A stretch of DNA of 64,000 nucleotides from Streptomyces exfoliatus (GTDB lineage: Bacteria > Actinomycetota > Actinomycetes > Streptomycetales > Streptomycetaceae), in assembly GCF_000725545.1 (NCBI RefSeq), contig NZ_JNZP01000008.1:62001-126000 (forward strand). The letters run 5' to 3'. Below the pieces are notes generated by a model. The model saw only the letters and a list, made by a program, of their open reading frames with translations, was not told where the DNA came from and did no database searches. Position numbers and translations under genes: made by a program. Below, one piece after another: positions 1 through 10,664 of the stretch; the stretch's first letter is position 1, and each line of letters opens with the position of its first letter.

Positions 1-1117
1 AGGACTGGACGACGCCGACCCCGTCCGGTCCGTCACCGTCCACCAGGTAGGCGGTGAAGCGGGGGGTCTCGTCGAAGACGTGGATCTGGAAGGCGCCCGG
101 GTCGCGGAGCTTGGAGCGGACCCGGCGCATGTGCAGGATGTTCATCTCGACGGAGCGGCTCAGCTCGCCCTTCCGGAGGCCGAGTTCCCGCTCGCGGCGC
201 TTGACCGCGCTGCTCGCCGGGTTGAGGAACAGGAGCCGGGTCCTGCAGCCGGACTCGGCGAGCCGGACCATGCGCCGGCCGGAGAAGTTCTGCACGAGCA
301 GATTGAGACCTATGCCGGTGGCGTCGAGGCGGCGCGCGCCGCCGAAGAGGTCCTCGGCGGGCAGCTGTCGCTGGAGCCGCACCCGGTCGGGATGGACGGA
401 GACCACGTCCGCGTACCGGTCGCCGACGAGGTCCTCGACCGCGTCCACGGGCAGCCGGTCGGCGGACGGCACCCCGGCGCCGCTGCCGAGGATCTCCAGG
501 ATGCGGGCGGAGGCCCGCTCGGACTGGGCGAGCACGGTCAGCGAGAGGGCCCGGTTGCGGGAGACCACGTTCCGCGTGACCTCCAGTTCGTCGAGGGCGA
601 GCTCGACCTCGCGCCGGTCGTCGAAGTAGGGCTCGAAGCAGGGCCAGTGCTGGACCATCAGCTCCCGTAGCTGCGGGAGGGTGAGGAAACTCAGCACGTT
701 GTCGTCGGCCGGGTCGAGGAGGTAGCCCTTGCGGCGCGACACCTCGCGCACGGCGACGGCTCGCTGCACCCACTCCTGGCCCGCCGGGCCGGCCGCGGCC
801 ACCACCCACTCCTCGCCGTGCACCGGTTCGTACACGGGCCGCAGGACGGCGGCGACCACGGCGCGGAGCCGCTGTTCGACGAGGTTCAGCCAGATGTAGG
901 CCCGCCCGGCGCGCTGGGCGCGGGTGCGGACCTCGCTCCAGGCCTCGGCACCCCAGTCGAGCTCGGCCCCGATCTCCACAGGGCGGGCGACGGTGACCGT
1001 GCCCGGCGGCACGGCGCCCGGCGGGGCGACCGCGCCGGGCGGCGCCTCGGCGGAGTCCGCCGGGCCCCCCTCACGGCCCGCATCCCCTGGGGGCAGCTCC
1101 AGACCTCCCGAGCTCAC
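1..1117 (-). CDS. Regulator-like protein with DUF5919-type C-terminal region (3' end cut by window)
   Basis: The reading frame runs leftwards from a GTG at 1117 and continues past base 1, so only about 372 residues are visible and the C-terminus is missing. The start follows an AGAAGG-like Shine-Dalgarno. After a Pro/Ala-rich N-terminus there is a segment with AWSEVRTRAQRAGRAYIWLN, then VQHWPCFEPYFDDR, and a C-terminal part containing LNLLVQNFSGRRMVRLAESG and RDPGAFQIHVFDETPRFTAY. The last part resembles the DUF5919-type domain found in many actinobacterial XRE-linked regulators; this is recalled from family knowledge, not searched. No DNA-binding domain is obvious. Function unknown. A longer arginine-rich frame over the same bases is a shadow. 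Confidence 0.7.
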   Translation of the reverse strand, partial: MSSGGLELPPGDAGREGGPADSAEAPPGAVAPPGAVPPGTVTVARPVEIGAELDWGAEAWSEVRTRAQRAGRAYIWLNLVEQRLRAVVAAVLRPVYEPVHGEEWVVAAAGPAGQEWVQRAVAVREVSRRKGYLLDPADDNVLSFLTLPQLRELMVQHWPCFEPYFDDRREVELALDELEVTRNVVSRNRALSLTVLAQSERASARILEILGSGAGVPSADRLPVDAVEDLVGDRYADVVSVHPDRVRLQRQLPAEDLFGGARRLDATGIGLNLLVQNFSGRRMVRLAESGCRTRLLFLNPASSAVKRRERELGLRKGELSRSVEMNILHMRRVRSKLRDPGAFQIHVFDETPRFTAYLVDGDGPDGVGVVQS

Positions 1118-1227
1118 CCGCGCACCGCCTTCTGCTCCTGGACGCCCGTGTCGACCGGTCCGACAACGATCAAGGAAGGGTACTCCGCGAGCGGGAGGCG
1201 GTGCAGCAGGATCGTCAGGCTGCTTGC

Positions 1228-2565
1228 TCAACTGCCCAGATCGGGCTGCCCGTTCTGGGAGGCGAGATCGGGCGGAGTGAGCGGATTCATAGCGGTTACG
1301 TCCCTGGGCGCGAGCTGGAAGCCCTGCCAGTGGACCGGCATGGGCTGCTGGTCCTCGTCCCGGGCGATGTGGTGGAACCCGATGTTGACCCACACCGAAG
1401 GCTTGGTCAGGGTCTCGCCGTTGACCCACTTGTCCACGCTGTCACCGGCGTTGGGGGCGCAGTCGCCGATGTTGTTGCTGGCGAACTTCTCGCAGGCGCG
1501 GGCCTGGGTGAAGTACACGTCGTGCTTGGTGAAGCCGCGCCCGGCGTGGGTGTCGGTGTGGCCGGGGGCGATCTCGTACGAGCGGGCGTGGCCGTCGGCG
1601 TTCTTGCCGGTGCCGCTGACCACCCGCCACCAGCGCATGTTCTTCGCGTCTCCGGCGAGTTCCTTGGTGACGACGGTGCGCTTGGTCTTCACGGTCGGTC
1701 CGCCGCCGTTGGCGGGCGGCGCGGTGACGGTGGAGTCGAACTGCTCGATCCGGTCCTTGGTGGAGCCGTCGAGGCCGAAGTCGAGCTTCCAGAAGACGTT
1801 GTGGGCGTGGCTGGTGGCGTAGGCGCGGGCGCCCTTGCCGATGGGCCAGCCGCGGCCGTCGGTGGCGTTGTAGTCGACGGGCGAGAGGCTGCCGGTGGCT
1901 CCGACGTTGGCGCCTATGGTGCCGTCGGCGGAGAACCGCCACTCGGTGATGTACTCGTACCAGCCGACCTTGTTGACGGTGTAGACGAGCAGGTCCTTGC
2001 CCTGGGCCTGCCAGACCTTGGTGCCGTTGTCGCTGGCCATGCGGTACGCGTGGCCACGCGCCCGGGTGGTGGTGCAGAGGCCCTTGATCTGGCCGACCTC
2101 GGGCACCTTGACGGTGGTGACGGTGCCGCCGGGGCACTCGGCGGGCTTGAGGTTCTGCAGGCCCCAGCCGAAGCCCGCGCCGGTGAGGTCGTCGTACTCC
2201 GCGGCGCCGTCGTCGTAGGGGACGTGGATCTGGGCGAGCCGGGCGCTGGCGAGGACCTTGATGGGGGCCGCGGCGCCGCGCGGCTGGAAGGTGACCTTGT
2301 CGAGCGTGAGCCCGGCGTCGGTGTCGTAGCGCCAGCACATGCGCCAGGTCGTGCCGCCGTCGAGCTTCTGCGTGATGCGGTGCGCGGGGGAACAGTCCGG
2401 CGGCGCCTGGACCACCGGTCGTGTCGGGGTCGGCGGGCGGGGCACGGAGGGGGCGGCGGTGGCCCCGGTCGCGGGGCCGGCGGCGGCCGTGGCGGTGCCG
2501 AGGAGGGCGGCCGCGGTCAGGACGGCGCCCCGCCTGCGGGCACGCCGGTGCAGCTGGATGGGCAT
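1228..2565 (-). CDS. Secreted copper amine oxidase-like protein (catalytic domain only)
   Basis: 445 residues with a signal peptide (RRARRRGAV followed by an Ala-rich hydrophobic core). The body matches the copper amine oxidase catalytic domain: a WYEYITEW segment sits where the topaquinone motif NYDY/NYEY belongs, SHAHNVFWKLDF corresponds to the HxH copper ligands, and GFHHIARDEDQQPMPVHWQGF to the third His region. Known enzymes oxidise primary amines to aldehydes with release of ammonia and H2O2. Oddities: the N-terminal domains of full-length enzymes are absent, and the Asn before the cofactor Tyr is Trp. It may be a divergent or inactive member. It lies 55 bp downstream of a second exported protein on the same strand, a likely operon. 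Confidence 0.8.
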   Translation of the reverse strand: MPIQLHRRARRRGAVLTAAALLGTATAAAGPATGATAAPSVPRPPTPTRPVVQAPPDCSPAHRITQKLDGGTTWRMCWRYDTDAGLTLDKVTFQPRGAAAPIKVLASARLAQIHVPYDDGAAEYDDLTGAGFGWGLQNLKPAECPGGTVTTVKVPEVGQIKGLCTTTRARGHAYRMASDNGTKVWQAQGKDLLVYTVNKVGWYEYITEWRFSADGTIGANVGATGSLSPVDYNATDGRGWPIGKGARAYATSHAHNVFWKLDFGLDGSTKDRIEQFDSTVTAPPANGGGPTVKTKRTVVTKELAGDAKNMRWWRVVSGTGKNADGHARSYEIAPGHTDTHAGRGFTKHDVYFTQARACEKFASNNIGDCAPNAGDSVDKWVNGETLTKPSVWVNIGFHHIARDEDQQPMPVHWQGFQLAPRDVTAMNPLTPPDLASQNGQPDLGS

Positions 2566-2620
2566 GTGTACGTACTCCCTCGTACGGAGTGTGGCAGGAG
2601 AGGACCGGTGGCGGCGGTGG

Positions 2621-3526
2621 TCAGCCGACGCGGGTGACGGTCCTCGCGGAGAGGTCGACGATCAGGTTCCGGGTGTCGATCCAGGCCCCGTTGAGGACCT
2701 TGGTGACGAGCCGGACGCAGCGGTGCTCGCCGCAGCGGGTGAGCTGTCCGGGCACGTTCTTCTCGCGGTAGGTGCGGTAGACGTCGCCGTTGAACCACAG
2801 CTGCGCGGTGGAGGTGAGCTCGTTGCCGGTGGCGTCCTGGTAGTCCTCCTTGACGCCCTTGCCGAGCGGGCTCGCGAGGATGAGCTCCAGGGCCTCGCGC
2901 AGCTCCTCGGGGTGGGCGGAGGGCTGGACCCCGCGCTGCGAGCCCGACTTCTCGACCTTCCCGGTGTCGAGGTTGACGGTCCGGATGATCAGCTCGTCCC
3001 GCGCGTAGTCGTAGAGGCGGACCTCCGCACGGCGTGTCGGATCGCCTTCCACCGGGTCCGCGAGGTCGGTGCCCAGGTGCTGCGGCCCCCGGCCGCCCTC
3101 GACGTCCTGCTGGGCGGTGGCGGCGGGCGGGGTCAGCGCCAGCGTCCCGGCCCGTGCGAGCTCGTCGTCGGTGAGCGGGTCGCTGCCCACTCCCTTCTCC
3201 CCCTCGGCCGCCGCGGGGACCACGGTCGCCGGTGGCGGTGCGGCGCCGGTGGCCGCGGCTCCGGCCTCCCCCTGGCCGGTCGCGCCGGCCGACGTGCCCC
3301 CCGCCGACGTACCGGCGGCCCCCGCGGCTCCGGCCGCCCCCGTGGTTCCGGCGGTTCCGGCCGGTCCGGCGGCCCCGTTCGCTCCCGCGGGGCCCGGCAG
3401 GCTGATCGCGACGGCGACGGCGGTCCCCGTCACCGCCATGGCCGCTCCGGCCACCACCTTCCCCAGGTGGCGACGCGCTATTTCGTACACACTTCCCCCT
3501 CTTTCCCCCTCTTGGTCTGCGGTCAC
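2621..3526 (-). CDS. Exported protein of unknown function beside the amine oxidase-like gene
   Basis: Up to 301 residues. A GTG at 3526 opens the frame. A second GTG at 3490 (protein starting VYEIARRHLG) follows a GGGGG stretch and puts the hydrophobic signal segment (KVVAGAAMAVTGTAVAVAIS) closer to the N-terminus, so it may be the true start. A long Gly/Ala/Pro/Thr-rich low-complexity spacer (about residues 40-130) precedes a folded C-terminal part with two close cysteines (CGEHRC). No catalytic motif is recognised. Its position directly upstream of the amine oxidase-like gene on the same strand suggests co-expression and possibly a partner role, which is inference. Confidence 0.7.
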   Translation of the reverse strand: MTADQEGERGGSVYEIARRHLGKVVAGAAMAVTGTAVAVAISLPGPAGANGAAGPAGTAGTTGAAGAAGAAGTSAGGTSAGATGQGEAGAAATGAAPPPATVVPAAAEGEKGVGSDPLTDDELARAGTLALTPPAATAQQDVEGGRGPQHLGTDLADPVEGDPTRRAEVRLYDYARDELIIRTVNLDTGKVEKSGSQRGVQPSAHPEELREALELILASPLGKGVKEDYQDATGNELTSTAQLWFNGDVYRTYREKNVPGQLTRCGEHRCVRLVTKVLNGAWIDTRNLIVDLSARTVTRVG

Positions 3527-3628
3527 CCGGTAGGACGGGGCGAAGTCCTAGGAGGTTGCCCCTCTTTCGGGCAGGATCTGGCCGAAGAACACCACCAAAA
3601 CCCGGACAGAAGAGGAAGAGTCGTATCC

Positions 3629-5749
<2,121 letters not shown>

Positions 5750-5808
5750 GCTCCCGTACGGGAGTGCTCACCCGTACCGACCAGGACAGCGGCGCGCAGG
5801 CCACGGCC

Positions 5809-5840
5809 GCCCCCACCGCCACCGCGAAGGCGGCGGGGGC
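5809..5840 (+). terminator. Probable glgX terminator hairpin
   Basis: A 12-base arm GCCCCCACCGCC (5809-5820) and its near-complement at 5829-5840 enclose an 8-base loop with one mismatch. It lacks a U-tract, as is usual in Streptomyces. Confidence 0.45.
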
Positions 5841-5931
5841 GCCGTGCTGTTCGGCGAGGCACCCTGAGACGGCCTGGCCGTCGGGCCGCGTATGGCGTAC
5901 GCCGATCCGGGCAGGCGCGTCCGTTCGGCGG

Positions 5932-6006
5932 CACCCGATCGGGTGGACCTGGAGGGTTCCGGAGGGCGGTGACGGCGCCGGCGACGCGACGCACCCGAAC
6001 GGGTGC
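5932..6006. promoter_or_regulatory. Paired palindromes upstream of treY, possible operator
   Basis: CACCCGATCGGGTG (5932-5945) is a perfect palindrome. GCACCCGAACGGGTGC (5991-6006) is the same motif with a two-base asymmetric centre. The centres are 60 bp apart and the second lies 46 bp upstream of the treY ATG. Two matching dyads in one intergenic region suggest binding sites for a dimeric regulator, perhaps looping. The regulator is not identified. Confidence 0.45.
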
Positions 6007-6051
6007 AGGGGCGATGACACAGAAGCCCTCCGGCCGGGTACGTACGTTCGC

Positions 6052-8388
6052 ATGACCTCCTCCTTCGTCGCCCCCACCGCCACCTACCGCCTCCAGCTCC
6101 AGCCGGAGTTCCCGTTCGCCGCCGCCGAGCGGGCCGTGCCCCACCTCGCCGGCCTCGGGGTCTCGCACCTCCACCTCTCCCCGGTCCTGGAGGCGGTCCC
6201 CGGCTCGAACCACGGGTACGACGTCACCGACCACCGTTCCGTACGGGCCGAACTCGGCGGCGAGGACGGGCTGCGGGCCCTCGCGGCGACCGCGCGGGCG
6301 CACGGGCTCGGGCTCGTCGTCGACCTGGTGCCCAACCACATGGCGGCCTCCCCCCGGCACAACCACGCGCTGCGCGCCGTCCTCCGCGACGGCCCGGACT
6401 CGCCGTACGCCCGCTGGTTCGACATCGACTGGCGGGCGGGGGACGGCCGTCTGCTGCTTCCGGTGCTGCCCGCGCGGCTCCCCGAGGTGCGGGACCGGCT
6501 GCGGGTCTCCGGCGGGGCGCTGCACCTGGACGGGCAGGAGTTCCCGTTGCGCCCCGGCACGGAGGGGCTGCCGCTCGACGAGCTGCTCGACGCCCAGTGG
6601 TACCGGCTCGGCTGGTGGCGTCTCGCCAGGACCGAGCTCGGCTACCGCCGGTTCTTCACCGTCTCGGAGCTGATCGGGGTGCGGGTGGAGGACCCGGAGG
6701 TGTTCGCGGCGAGCCACGCGAAGATCGTCGAGCTGGTACGGGACGGGGTGATCGAGGGGCTGCGCATCGACCACCCGGACGGCCTCGCCGACCCGCAGGG
6801 CTACCTGGAGGACCTGGCGGAGGCGACCGGCGGGCGCTGCTGGACGGTGGTGGAGAAGATCCTCACGGGTCCCGAGGCGCTGCCGGCCGCCTGGCCGGTC
6901 GCCGGCACCACGGGGTACGACGCCCTGCGGCACCTCGACGGGGTGTTCACGGACCCCGAAGGCGCCGCCGAACTGGCCGACGCGTATCGCGAGTTCGTCG
7001 GCAAGGCGGCGGACAGGGGCGGGCACTGGGAGGCGACCGAGCGGCGGGCCGCGTACGAGGTGGTCGGCCACGACCTGGCGGCCGAGACGGCCGCGCTCAC
7101 CCGGATCGCGGAGCGGATCTGCGCCGCGGACCCTGCGCTGCGGGACCACGCCCCCTGGGCGCTGCGCACCGCGATCCGTGAACTCCTTGTCCGGGTCCCG
7201 GTGTACCGCCCCTACCGGACCGGTGGCGAGGAGGTGCTGACCCCGGAGGCCGCGCGGGGCGCGAAGGCCGCGTTCGCGGTGCCGGAGGAGGCCGCGGCGG
7301 TCGACGTCGTACGGGACCTGGCGCTGGGCGCGCTCGGCGACGGGCCCGAACACCGGGCGTTCCGCGCCCGGTTCGCTCAGACCTCCTCCGCCCTGCGGGC
7401 CAAGTCGGTGGAGGACAGGGCCTTCTACCGGTACACGCCGCTGCTCTCGGCGAACGAGGTGGGCGGCGACGCGGGCCGCCCGGCCCTGCCGGTGGAGGAG
7501 TTCCACGCGTACTGCCTGCGGATCGCCCGGGACTGGCCGGGCACCGGCACCGTGCTGTCCACGCACGACACCAAGCGCAGCGCCGACGTCCGGGCGGCGA
7601 TCGCGGTGCTCTCGCAGTGCCCGGAGGTGTGGGCGGAGCTGCTCGGGGAGGTGGCCGGGGTGCCGGCGCCCGACGCGCACGTGGCGTGGACGGCCTGGCA
7701 GACCGCCTTCGGCTTCGGGGCCCCGGACGCGGACCGGCTGACCCCCGCGATCCTCAAGTCGGTACGGGAGGCGGGTCTGCGGACCAGCTGGACCGAACCC
7801 GATGCCGAGTACGAGCGCGCGGTGGCCGAGTTCGCGGCGGCCGGTCCCGGCCGCATCCCGCTGCGGGCGGCGTCGGAGGCGGCCTTCGCCCTGGAGCCGC
7901 ACATCCGGGCGCACGCGCTCGGGGTGCTCCTGGCGCAGCTGACGATGCCGGGGGTGCCGGAGCTGTACCAGAACACGGAGCGGGAGTACCGGGCCCTCGT
8001 CGACCCGGACAACCGGGCTCCGTTCGCGGTCGGGGCGGACGACGACCGTACGGCTCTGGTGCGCGCGGCCCTCCGGCTGCGCCGCGAGCGCCCGGAGGCC
8101 TTCGGTGCCGGGGGCACGTACACGCCGCTGAGGGCCGAGGGTCCGGCCGCCGCCCACTGCCTGGCCTTCGCCCGCTCGGGCGAGGTGGTGACGGCGGTGA
8201 CCCGGCTGCCGCTGCGGCTCGCGCGGGCCGGTGGCTGGCAGGACACGGAGCTGGTCCTGCCGGACGGCAGGTGGGAGGATCTCCTTGACGGGGTGAGGGA
8301 GTTCACGGGAGGGCCCGCCTCCGAGACGAAGGCGGCGGAGCTCTTCGCGGAGCGGCCGGTGGCCCTGCTCGCCCGGATCCACGGGTGA
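6052..8388 (+). CDS. treY: Maltooligosyl trehalose synthase
   Basis: 778 residues, the usual length. It starts TATYRLQLQPEFPFAAAE, the typical TreY N-terminus. GH13_26 features: GSNHGYDVTDH and LVVDLVPNHMA near the N-terminus, GLRIDHPDGLADP with the catalytic Asp (about 240), WTVVEKIL with the Glu (about 267) and LSTHDTKRSADVRAR-type segment (STHDTKRSADVRA, about 503). The enzyme converts the reducing-end alpha-1,4 bond of maltodextrins to alpha-1,1, making maltooligosyl trehalose, the substrate of TreZ encoded at 12443. The ATG lacks a strong Shine-Dalgarno, so a slightly different start is possible. Its intergenic region carries paired palindromes. Confidence 0.93.
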   Translation: MTSSFVAPTATYRLQLQPEFPFAAAERAVPHLAGLGVSHLHLSPVLEAVPGSNHGYDVTDHRSVRAELGGEDGLRALAATARAHGLGLVVDLVPNHMAASPRHNHALRAVLRDGPDSPYARWFDIDWRAGDGRLLLPVLPARLPEVRDRLRVSGGALHLDGQEFPLRPGTEGLPLDELLDAQWYRLGWWRLARTELGYRRFFTVSELIGVRVEDPEVFAASHAKIVELVRDGVIEGLRIDHPDGLADPQGYLEDLAEATGGRCWTVVEKILTGPEALPAAWPVAGTTGYDALRHLDGVFTDPEGAAELADAYREFVGKAADRGGHWEATERRAAYEVVGHDLAAETAALTRIAERICAADPALRDHAPWALRTAIRELLVRVPVYRPYRTGGEEVLTPEAARGAKAAFAVPEEAAAVDVVRDLALGALGDGPEHRAFRARFAQTSSALRAKSVEDRAFYRYTPLLSANEVGGDAGRPALPVEEFHAYCLRIARDWPGTGTVLSTHDTKRSADVRAAIAVLSQCPEVWAELLGEVAGVPAPDAHVAWTAWQTAFGFGAPDADRLTPAILKSVREAGLRTSWTEPDAEYERAVAEFAAAGPGRIPLRAASEAAFALEPHIRAHALGVLLAQLTMPGVPELYQNTEREYRALVDPDNRAPFAVGADDDRTALVRAALRLRRERPEAFGAGGTYTPLRAEGPAAAHCLAFARSGEVVTAVTRLPLRLARAGGWQDTELVLPDGRWEDLLDGVREFTGGPASETKAAELFAERPVALLARIHG

Positions 8389-8447
8389 GGCACGCGCTGC
8401 CGCACCGTGCCGCCGGACGGGCGGTCGAACGGGGAGAGGTCAGGGCG

Positions 8448-8678
8448 ATGAGCTCACTGTGGGTGTTGTTCGGGGTCCTCTGGGGTCTCGTCGGGCTGCT
8501 GGTCCTGGTGCACGCGCGGCGCAGTCGCGGGCACAGCAGGACCGAGGGGGCCGAGGGGCTGCTCATCGAGCAGCGGGCCAGGGAGCAGGCCGCCGAGGAC
8601 CGGGTGACCTATCACCCCCTGGCCGTGCACGACGCCCCGATCAGCTACAAGGACATCCACAACCGTCACCGTCCCTGA
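8448..8678 (+). CDS. Small single-pass membrane protein
   Basis: 76 residues. The ATG at 8448 follows GGGGAGAGG. One N-terminal membrane segment (LWVLFGVLWGLVGLLVLVHA) is followed by a basic then charged cytoplasmic tail ending DAPISYKDIHNRHRP. It starts 59 bp after treY on the same strand and may be cotranscribed. The family is not recognised. Composition, start signal and membrane segment support a real gene. Confidence 0.65.
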   Translation: MSSLWVLFGVLWGLVGLLVLVHARRSRGHSRTEGAEGLLIEQRAREQAAEDRVTYHPLAVHDAPISYKDIHNRHRP

Positions 8679-8708
8679 GGCCCCGCGTTCCGCTGGGCCT
8701 TCGGGCGG

Positions 8709-9206
8709 TCAGAAGCGGGAGGCGCGGGAGACCTCGCACTTGGTGTACTCGGAGCCGTCGCCGGTGCCGATGTACGGGGTGGTGATCTCGGCGCTCTGGG
8801 AGGCGCCCGCCGTGACCGCGATACCGGCCTTGAAGGCGGTCCTCGGGATGACGTCGCCGCCCGCGGCACCCGTGAACTTCATGGTGACGTTGTAGTCGTA
8901 GTCCATCGTGCTGTCGTTCTTCACGGTGACCCGGGCGACGAGGTTCTTGGTGGCCGGGTCGTACTTGCACTCGTCGATGGTCACGTCGCGGGCCGCCTTG
9001 TCGGCGCTGCTGGAGCCGCCGGGCAGGGAGCCGCCGGACGTGCCGCCGGAGGTGCTGTCGCTGTCGTTGTGGTTGCTGCCGCTGGAGCTGCCGGAGCTGC
9101 CGCTGCTGTTGTTGTCGCAGCCGCCTCCGCCGGAGCCGCGGGCACCGGTGAGGGCGACGACCGCGACGGCGGCGACGGCGATTCCGCGGACATGACGCAT
9201 CTTCAT
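8709..9206 (-). CDS. Secreted protein, Ser/Gly/Asn-rich spacer plus small beta domain
   Basis: 165 residues. A signal segment (GIAVAAVAVVALTGA) leads into GSGGGGCDNN and a Ser/Gly/Asn low-complexity spacer (about 25-68), then a domain with two cysteines (DECKYDPATKNLVARVTVKN and TKCEVSRASRF) that looks like the small beta-sandwich FxLYD-type folds common in streptomycete exported proteins. The N-terminal Cys is not in a normal lipobox (ARGSGGGGC), so lipidation is doubtful. The substrate or role cannot be told. It converges with the small membrane protein gene. Confidence 0.7.
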   Translation of the reverse strand: MKMRHVRGIAVAAVAVVALTGARGSGGGGCDNNSSGSSGSSSGSNHNDSDSTSGGTSGGSLPGGSSSADKAARDVTIDECKYDPATKNLVARVTVKNDSTMDYDYNVTMKFTGAAGGDVIPRTAFKAGIAVTAGASQSAEITTPYIGTGDGSEYTKCEVSRASRF

Positions 9207-9301
9207 GTTTCAATCCCCGTTGAAAGTGGTACTAAAAAGGGCTCCTTGACGAGCGCACGTCACCCTAGCAGCGGTCGGGGACAGCTCGCCGACACCCCCG
9301 A

Positions 9302-10417
9302 TCAGCCCGCCGGACGGACGATCAGACTGCGCGGCGCCCGGGTGATCAGTCCCGCCCAAGTGGGCCGGAAGCCGTCGGCGAGCCGCAGCCGGGGCATGGC
9401 CGCGAAGAGGGCGCGCAGGGCGTACTCGGCTTCGAGTCCGGCGAGGACGACGGCCGGGCAGAAGCCGGAGCCGTACGTGAGCTGACCCGGGTCGTCGCGC
9501 AGCGGGTCGAAGCGGTCGGGCTCCCGGAAGCGCTCCGGGTCCCGGCCCGCCGCACCGACGAGAAGGGCGACTGACGCGCCCGCCGGGATCACGCCACCGC
9601 TGACCGGGACCTCGGCACTGGTTCGCCGCACGGCGATCTGGACCGGCGGATCCCGGCGCAACGACTCGGTCCAGGCCCGGCCCACCAGCCCGGCGGGGGC
9701 GTCACGGAGGGCGGCGACCTGATCGGGATCGGCCAGGACGTTGCCGAGGAAGGACGCGAGCGCCTTCTCCCGTACGGCGATCTGCCCGCCGCACTCCCCG
9801 CCGAGCGCCCCGGCCGCCCGGCCGCGTACGAGCCGCATCATGTCGCGGTACGGCACACCGACGGCGGCGGCGACGGTTCCGGCGGGCAGCCAGTGGCAGA
9901 AGTCGGCGACCAGGTCGACCTGGGGCCGCTCGGCGAGCCGGCGGGCCAGGACGTACGCGGTGCGTTCGGCGAACGACCGCAGGGCCTCGACGTCGACGTC
10001 GACATGGGCCCGCTCGCACGGCGGGTCGCCGGGCCGGTGCCCGTGGGTGAAGCGGCTGTCGGTGAGGGCGGTGGCCACGTCCGCGTACCGGGAGAGCACC
10101 CAGGCCCGCAGCAGCGGGTCGTAGGTGAGCGGGAACTCCTCGCGCAGGGTGCGGTGGATGCCGTGCGGATCGCGCGAGGCCCCCGGATCGAGCGGGCTCG
10201 GCGCGACGGTCCTGGAGCCCGGCCGGAAGGCTCCCGCCGACCCCTCGGGCCCCGTGGCCGTCGGATCGGCCACGGTCCGCACGCTGCCCGGCACCGGAAC
10301 GGGACCGACCCGCCGGGGGGCCGCGGGGGCCATGGCCGGCAGTCGCGTCCAGGGGTCGCCGCCCTCGGGCGGCTCCGACCGGTCGCTCCCTATGCCGTGC
10401 TTCGGCTCGTCGCTCAT
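9302..10417 (-). CDS. Degenerate cytochrome P450-like protein
   Basis: 371 residues from an ATG at 10417 preceded by AGGGGG; a longer frame upstream has no start signal. P450 features present: DPHGIHRTLREEFPL, WVLSRYADVATALTDSRFT, the ExxR as ESLR (about 250), DPERFREPDRFDP and a heme-loop region YGSGFCPAVVLAGLEAEYAL with Cys near 319. Missing or altered: the heme loop is two residues short and lacks the usual His before Cys, and the I-helix with its (A/G)GxxT oxygen-activation motif is not visible between about 205 and 240. It may bind heme without acting as a monooxygenase, or be a decaying gene. No redox partner is nearby. Confidence 0.75.
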   Translation of the reverse strand: MSDEPKHGIGSDRSEPPEGGDPWTRLPAMAPAAPRRVGPVPVPGSVRTVADPTATGPEGSAGAFRPGSRTVAPSPLDPGASRDPHGIHRTLREEFPLTYDPLLRAWVLSRYADVATALTDSRFTHGHRPGDPPCERAHVDVDVEALRSFAERTAYVLARRLAERPQVDLVADFCHWLPAGTVAAAVGVPYRDMMRLVRGRAAGALGGECGGQIAVREKALASFLGNVLADPDQVAALRDAPAGLVGRAWTESLRRDPPVQIAVRRTSAEVPVSGGVIPAGASVALLVGAAGRDPERFREPDRFDPLRDDPGQLTYGSGFCPAVVLAGLEAEYALRALFAAMPRLRLADGFRPTWAGLITRAPRSLIVRPAG

Positions 10418-10574
10418 GGCGCCCCCTGTCGATCGGCGGTGGGTGCCGCGGCCGGAGATCGTGGCGCGCGTCCCCACAGCCCATCACCGCGCGCGCCGCA
10501 CCGCCCGCCCCATACCGCCGAACGGGTGAACGCACTCGCGCGCGGGCCCTGCCGCCCCGGGGGCCCTCGGTCCC

Positions 10575-10652
10575 TGGGGGCCTTGGGGGCCTGGGGGGCC
10601 TGGGGGGCCTTGGGGGCCTGGGGGGCCTGGGGGCCTGTGGTCCTGGGGGCCT
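10575..10652. repeat. Tandem GGGGGCCT-type repeat
   Basis: About eight imperfect 9-10 base units of the form GGGGGCCTG or GGGGGCCTTG lie directly 3' of the DUF1707-FHA gene, read on the plus strand. The minus strand is a C-rich run. In one minus frame it would encode Pro-Gln-Ala/Lys repeats, but the FHA gene stops before it. Confidence 0.75.
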
Positions 10653-10664
10653 TGCGGGTCCGCC

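Larger units (their letters stand above)
5750..6051. other. glgX-treY intergenic region (302 bp)
   Basis: No gene is seen here. It holds a perfect 14-bp palindrome CTCCCGTACGGGAG at 5751-5764 just after the glgX stop, a GC-rich hairpin at 5809-5840, and two spaced CACCCG(A/T)(A/T)CGGGTG-type palindromes at 5932-5945 and 5991-6006 upstream of treY. The arrangement suggests that treY has its own promoter and operator instead of being read through from glgX. Confidence 0.6.

Noticed and set aside
33..809. Long arginine/proline-rich reading frames such as this one, 17335-22200 minus and 63015-63806 plus
   Set aside because: They are out of frame with recognisable proteins on the same bases and have the Arg/Gly/Pro composition typical of shadow frames in very GC-rich DNA.
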